A stretch of DNA of 64,000 bases, from the NCBI GenBank assembly GCA_016709875.1, contig JADJLZ010000001.1, positions 248,001 to 312,000 on the forward strand, written 5' to 3'. This document shows positions 60,138-64,000 of this stretch, one piece after another. A program made the position numbers and the translations under genes. Position 1 is the stretch's first letter, and each line of letters opens with the position of its first letter. Source of the DNA: Planctomycetota bacterium. GTDB lineage: Bacteria; Planctomycetota; UBA1135; GCA-002686595. Under the pieces are notes generated by a model. That model saw nothing but the letters and a program-made list of their open reading frames with translations. It was not told the origin of the DNA and did not search any database.

Positions 60138-63100
60138 ATGTTCCGCTCACCACTCCGCTTCGCCTCCCGGGCGATCGGCTGCGCGCTCCTCCTCCTCCTC
60201 CTCCCGAGCGCCTTTGCGACGCAGGAGCCGTCGCAGGCTCCTGCGCAGGACAAGCTCTGCCGGACCTGCCACACCACGGTCGTGACGGCGCATGCGTCCA
60301 AGGACGCGCGCGCACACGCGCAGGTGGCCTGCGTCGATTGCCACACCGCCCTCAGGAGCTTCGACCCGCTCTCCGGCGACGACCACGAGACGCCGCTGGC
60401 GAAGGTCGAGTGCTCCAGCTGCCACGCGCAGCAGGCCGCGAGTTTCGCGGACAGCGTGCACGCCGGCAAGGCCGCCTGCGCGCAGTGTCACGAACCGCAC
60501 GCGATCGGCCTTCTCCCTCCGGCCGACGCGCCCGCGCGCGACGCCGCCTCCGCCTGCGAGAGCTGCCACGTCGACGCAGCAACGCACTGGCGCGCGAGCC
60601 TGCACGCACAGGACCCAGGCAACGGCCACGTCGCCGCGAGCTGCAGCGACTGCCACGGCGTGCACGACATCCGCGCGCGCACCGATCCCGACTCGAGCGT
60701 CTACCCGCTGCGCCTGCCCGACACCTGCGAGAGCTGCCACAAGCCCGATCCCTCGCCCGAGCACCCCGCCCCCGGCGGCGCGCAGGCCCAGCAGTACGAG
60801 ACCAGCGTGCACGGCCAGGCGCTGCGCCGCTCCGGGCTGATCGTCAGCGCGACCTGCGCCTCCTGCCACGGCGCGCACGACGTGCGCAAGGCTGACGCGC
60901 CGGACGCGCCCACCGCGCGGCGGCAGATCCCCACCACCTGCGGCAAGTGCCACGCGGGCATCCTCGCCACCTACCTCGAGGGCGTGCACGGCGCGGACTT
61001 CAAGAACGGCTCGAAGGACGTGCCCGTGTGCACCGACTGCCACACCGAGCACGCGGTCAGCGACCCGGCGCTCGCCGGATCGAGCGTCTCGAAGGAGCTC
61101 GTGGCCGAGACCTGCGCGCGCTGCCACGCCGACGACGAACTCGCCAAGCGCTACGGCTTCCGCTCCTCGGTGCGCAGCTCCTGGGGCAGCTCCTACCACG
61201 GCATCGCGACCGCCTTCGGCGACAGGGCCGTGGCGAACTGCGCCTCCTGCCACGGCTTCCACGACGTGCTGCCCTCGAGCGACCCGCGCTCACGCGTCAA
61301 CGCCGCGAACCTCGACCGCACTTGCGGCAGCTGCCACGTGCATGCGAGCGCGGCCTTCGCGCGCATCCCGGTGCACTCGGTGCTCGACCGCGCGGAGAAC
61401 CCCGTGCCCTGGTGGGTGCAGCGCGTCTACGCGGTGCTCGTCACGGGCATGATCGGCGCCTTCGTGCTCTTCATCCTGGCCGACCTGTGGTGCCGGCTGC
61501 GCTTGCGCATGCACTGGGGTCCGCCCGACACGCAGCACGTACGCGCGAGCGAATGGCCTGACGAGGCCGAGTTGGTGAAGCCCGGAGAGAGCTTCCGGCG
61601 CATGAGCCTGCACAGCCGCCTGCAGCACGGGCTGCTGATCGTCTCCTTCAGCCTGCTGGTGCTGACGGGCCTGCCCGTGTTCCTGCACGACACGCCCTGG
61701 ATGCAGCGCCTGATCGACCTGGAGGGCGGTTTCCACCTGCGCAGCCTGCTGCACCGCGGGGCTGCCTTCGCGCTGATCGGGCTCTCGCTCTGGCACCTGG
61801 CGACGCTGATCCTCTTCTCCGGGGCGCGCGGCTGGTTCGCGCGCATGATGATCCGGCCGCGCGACGTGCTCGAGTTCGCGCAGGAGATGCTCTTCGACCT
61901 CGGTCTGCGCCGCGAGCGCCCGGCCTTCGGCCGCTACGGCCTGGTCGAGAAGCTCGAGTACGGCGCCGTCGTGTGGGGCAACCTGGTGATGATCGCGACC
62001 GGCGCGATCCTCTGGCGGCCCGACTGGTTCCTCGGCTGGATGCCCGCGTTCACCTTCGAGGTGTGCCGCATTGTGCACGGCTTCGAGGCCACCCTGGCGT
62101 TCCTCGCGATCATCATCTGGCACATGTACCACGTGCATCTTCGTCCGGGAGTGTTCCCCATGAGTCGGATCTGGCTCGACGGCCGCATTTCGCGCGAGGA
62201 ACTGCGCCACCACCACCCCAAGGAATACCTCGAACTGCTGAAGAGCCGCCGCGCGCGCACCCCGCTGCTGCTCCTCGCGGCGCTGCTCGCGCTCGGCGGC
62301 GCGGCCCGCGCGCAGGACAACTCCGCCTGCATCGAGTGCCACGAGACCGAGGGCCTGGTGATGAAGCGCGACGGACACGAGGTCTCGCTGCAAGTGGACG
62401 CCGAGCGCTTCGGCCAGAGCGTGCACGGCAAGCAGGACTGCGTCGCCTGCCACACCGACCTCTCGGGCGTGACGACCTTTCCGCACAAGAAGGGCCTCGC
62501 ACGCGTCGACTGCACCGAGTGCCACGACGACGACGACGGTCCGGTGCAAGCCTACCGCGAGAGCACGCACGGCCGCCGCGCGTCGGAGGGCGACAAGCTC
62601 GCGCCGCTGTGCCAGGACTGCCACGGCAACCACGAAATCAAGCGTCTGCGCAGCCCCGATTCGGCCATCTCGCCCTTCAACGTGCCCGCGATGTGCGCGC
62701 AGTGCCACACCGAGGGTTCGCCGGTCGAGCGCACGCACGCGCTGCCCGAGGAACAGGTCTTCCAGCGCTACAAGGACAGCATCCACGGCAAGGGCCTGTA
62801 CGAAAAGGGCCTGACGGTCACCGCGGTGTGCACCAGCTGCCACACGGGCCACAACGTGCGCCCGCACACGGATCCCAAGTCCTCGATCCACAAGTCGAAC
62901 CTCGTCGCCACGTGCATGAAGTGCCACGGCAAGATCGAGGAGGTGCACCGCAAGGTCATCGCGGGCGAACTGTGGGAGAAGGAGGGCTCGGTGCCGCTGT
63001 GCGTCGAGTGTCACTCACCGCACGAGATCCGCAAGGTGTTCTACGACATCAACATGGCGAACTCGGATTGCTTGCGCTGCCATGCGACGCAGATTGCGGC

Positions 63101-64000
63101 CAGTTCCGACGGCCGCTCGCTCAAGGTCGATCCGGCCGAGCACGAACGCTCGATCCACGGCCGCAAAGGCGTCTCCTGCGCGCAGTGCCACGCGGGCGCC
63201 ACGGCCTCGCTCGAGCGCTCCTGCGCGACGATCACCACCAAGGTGCAGTGCTCGACCTGCCACGAGGGCCAGGTCAAGGACTACGAACGCGGCATCCACG
63301 GACAGCTGCACGCCAAGGGTGACCTCAACGCGCCCACCTGCACCGACTGCCACGGCGAGCACGGCATTCTCGAGCACATGAGCGCGCCCGACGCGACCGC
63401 CGACCTGAAGCAGCTCGTGCGCGGCTCCCCCACCTTCAGCCGCAACGTGCCCGAGCTGTGCGCGCGCTGCCACAAGGACGGCGCGCCCGCCGCGCGGCGC
63501 TACACCGGCCCCGAGACGATGATCATCGAGAACTACTCGAGCAGCATCCACGGCGAGGGCCTGAAGCAGGGCGGGCTGATCGTGACCGCCGTCTGCACCA
63601 GCTGCCACACCGCGCACCGCGAGCTGCCCGCGAGCGACCCCGAGTCGACCGTGCACCCCGGGAACATCGCCGCCACCTGCGGCAACTGCCACGACGGAAT
63701 CCTCGAACAATTCCAAAAGAGCATCCACTCGCCGCTGGGTAACCCCGACTACGTCGCGCTGCGCGGCATGCCCAAGCTGCCCGACTGCAGCGATTGCCAC
63801 TCCTCGCACACGATGCGGCGCACGGATCTCTCGGAGTTCAAGCTCGGCATCATGGAGCAGTGCGGCAAGTGCCACGCCGCGATCACCGAGACCTACTTCG
63901 AGACCTACCACGGCAAGGCCTCGACGCTGGGCGACGTCGCCAAGGCCAAGTGCTACGACTGCCACGGCGCGCACGACATCCTGCCGCCCCAGGCTCCGGC
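60138..64000 (+). CDS. Giant multihaem c-type cytochrome fused to a b-type membrane domain (partial)
   Basis: The frame runs from ATG 60138 past the right edge, so at least 1287 codons are present and the C-terminus is missing. A signal peptide (residues 1-27) leads into a periplasmic part with 13 CxxCH haem sites. At about residues 430-670 a membrane domain of four or five helices has paired histidines (H497, H539, H553, H647, H662, H665/667), as in cytochrome b of formate dehydrogenase or hydrogenase type. A second signal-like helix (about 709-722, 'LLLLAALLALGGAARA') precedes 18 more CxxCH sites. Together 31 haem sites are visible. The likely role is electron transfer between the quinone pool and extracytoplasmic acceptors; whether one gene or a fusion of two, the frame is uninterrupted. 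Confidence 0.85.
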   Translation, partial: MFRSPLRFASRAIGCALLLLLLPSAFATQEPSQAPAQDKLCRTCHTTVVTAHASKDARAHAQVACVDCHTALRSFDPLSGDDHETPLAKVECSSCHAQQAASFADSVHAGKAACAQCHEPHAIGLLPPADAPARDAASACESCHVDAATHWRASLHAQDPGNGHVAASCSDCHGVHDIRARTDPDSSVYPLRLPDTCESCHKPDPSPEHPAPGGAQAQQYETSVHGQALRRSGLIVSATCASCHGAHDVRKADAPDAPTARRQIPTTCGKCHAGILATYLEGVHGADFKNGSKDVPVCTDCHTEHAVSDPALAGSSVSKELVAETCARCHADDELAKRYGFRSSVRSSWGSSYHGIATAFGDRAVANCASCHGFHDVLPSSDPRSRVNAANLDRTCGSCHVHASAAFARIPVHSVLDRAENPVPWWVQRVYAVLVTGMIGAFVLFILADLWCRLRLRMHWGPPDTQHVRASEWPDEAELVKPGESFRRMSLHSRLQHGLLIVSFSLLVLTGLPVFLHDTPWMQRLIDLEGGFHLRSLLHRGAAFALIGLSLWHLATLILFSGARGWFARMMIRPRDVLEFAQEMLFDLGLRRERPAFGRYGLVEKLEYGAVVWGNLVMIATGAILWRPDWFLGWMPAFTFEVCRIVHGFEATLAFLAIIIWHMYHVHLRPGVFPMSRIWLDGRISREELRHHHPKEYLELLKSRRARTPLLLLAALLALGGAARAQDNSACIECHETEGLVMKRDGHEVSLQVDAERFGQSVHGKQDCVACHTDLSGVTTFPHKKGLARVDCTECHDDDDGPVQAYRESTHGRRASEGDKLAPLCQDCHGNHEIKRLRSPDSAISPFNVPAMCAQCHTEGSPVERTHALPEEQVFQRYKDSIHGKGLYEKGLTVTAVCTSCHTGHNVRPHTDPKSSIHKSNLVATCMKCHGKIEEVHRKVIAGELWEKEGSVPLCVECHSPHEIRKVFYDINMANSDCLRCHATQIAASSDGRSLKVDPAEHERSIHGRKGVSCAQCHAGATASLERSCATITTKVQCSTCHEGQVKDYERGIHGQLHAKGDLNAPTCTDCHGEHGILEHMSAPDATADLKQLVRGSPTFSRNVPELCARCHKDGAPAARRYTGPETMIIENYSSSIHGEGLKQGGLIVTAVCTSCHTAHRELPASDPESTVHPGNIAATCGNCHDGILEQFQKSIHSPLGNPDYVALRGMPKLPDCSDCHSSHTMRRTDLSEFKLGIMEQCGKCHAAITETYFETYHGKASTLGDVAKAKCYDCHGAHDILPPQAP

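Overview
The window is very GC-rich bacterial DNA with densely packed genes. The best guess for the source is a Planctomycetota bacterium, probably environmental. The main reason is two large secreted proteins (8371-10491 and 14955-17171) whose C-termini carry the CPC(G/S)N...GRGC(D/E)NS cassette followed by a Y(Y/Q)VYYRDP motif, which I know from planctomycete proteins. Supporting signs are many lipoproteins, a lipopolysaccharide-type gene (kdsA), a Propeller/Y_Y_Y histidine kinase and large repeat proteins. This assignment is inference. I see no rRNA or tRNA gene and no CRISPR array.

Layout. 1-8.3 kb: the tail of a polytopic membrane protein, a carboxypeptidase-regulatory repeat protein, an RluD-type pseudouridine synthase, an HD-GYP response regulator and a formylglycine-enzyme-like protein. 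8.3-17.2 kb: two paralogous secreted repeat proteins flank a two-component module (propeller histidine kinase, FixJ-type regulator, lone receiver). 17.3-23.4 kb: valS, a diacylglycerol-kinase-like gene, kdsA and a sulfatase-like lipoprotein. 23.5-25.4 kb: a class I cyclic-di-GMP riboswitch, about 570 nt of strongly structured DNA without a convincing ORF, a Rho-independent terminator, and an IS1-like insertion sequence with 27-bp inverted repeats. 25.4-31.2 kb: a FliA/WhiG-type sigma factor and a housekeeping run purA-uppS-cdsA-phoH-ybeY. 31.3-35 kb: type II secretion gspK- and secretin-like genes plus a small secreted protein. 35.4-38 kb: rpsO-pnp with hairpins in leader, spacer and tail. 38-46.7 kb: lipoproteins, an Ig-like repeat lipoprotein and two TPR proteins, one of them frameshifted. 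46.7-55 kb: universal stress protein, Ppx/GppA, a TPR/sulfotransferase pair, Ppk1, CHAD and SixA, which together form a polyphosphate-flavoured neighbourhood. 55-60 kb: a second HD-GYP protein, about 1 kb of G/C homopolymer that looks like a sequence artefact, a membrane-anchored hypothetical and a UPF0210 protein. 60.1-64 kb: the start of a giant cytochrome with 31 visible CxxCH haem sites and an embedded b-type membrane domain, cut by the window edge.

Cyclic-di-GMP is a recurrent theme: two HD-GYP phosphodiesterase candidates and one cyclic-di-GMP aptamer lie within the same 50 kb. The most unusual element is the aptamer followed by a terminator-ended, multi-hairpin stretch with no plausible protein. 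It contains two hairpins with identical 10-nt loops but different, still complementary stems. I propose it as a candidate uncharacterised structured RNA.

Two likely single-site frameshifts (near 42535-42558 and near 54850) and the homopolymer block suggest local sequence-quality problems, so broken genes here should not be read as biology without checking.
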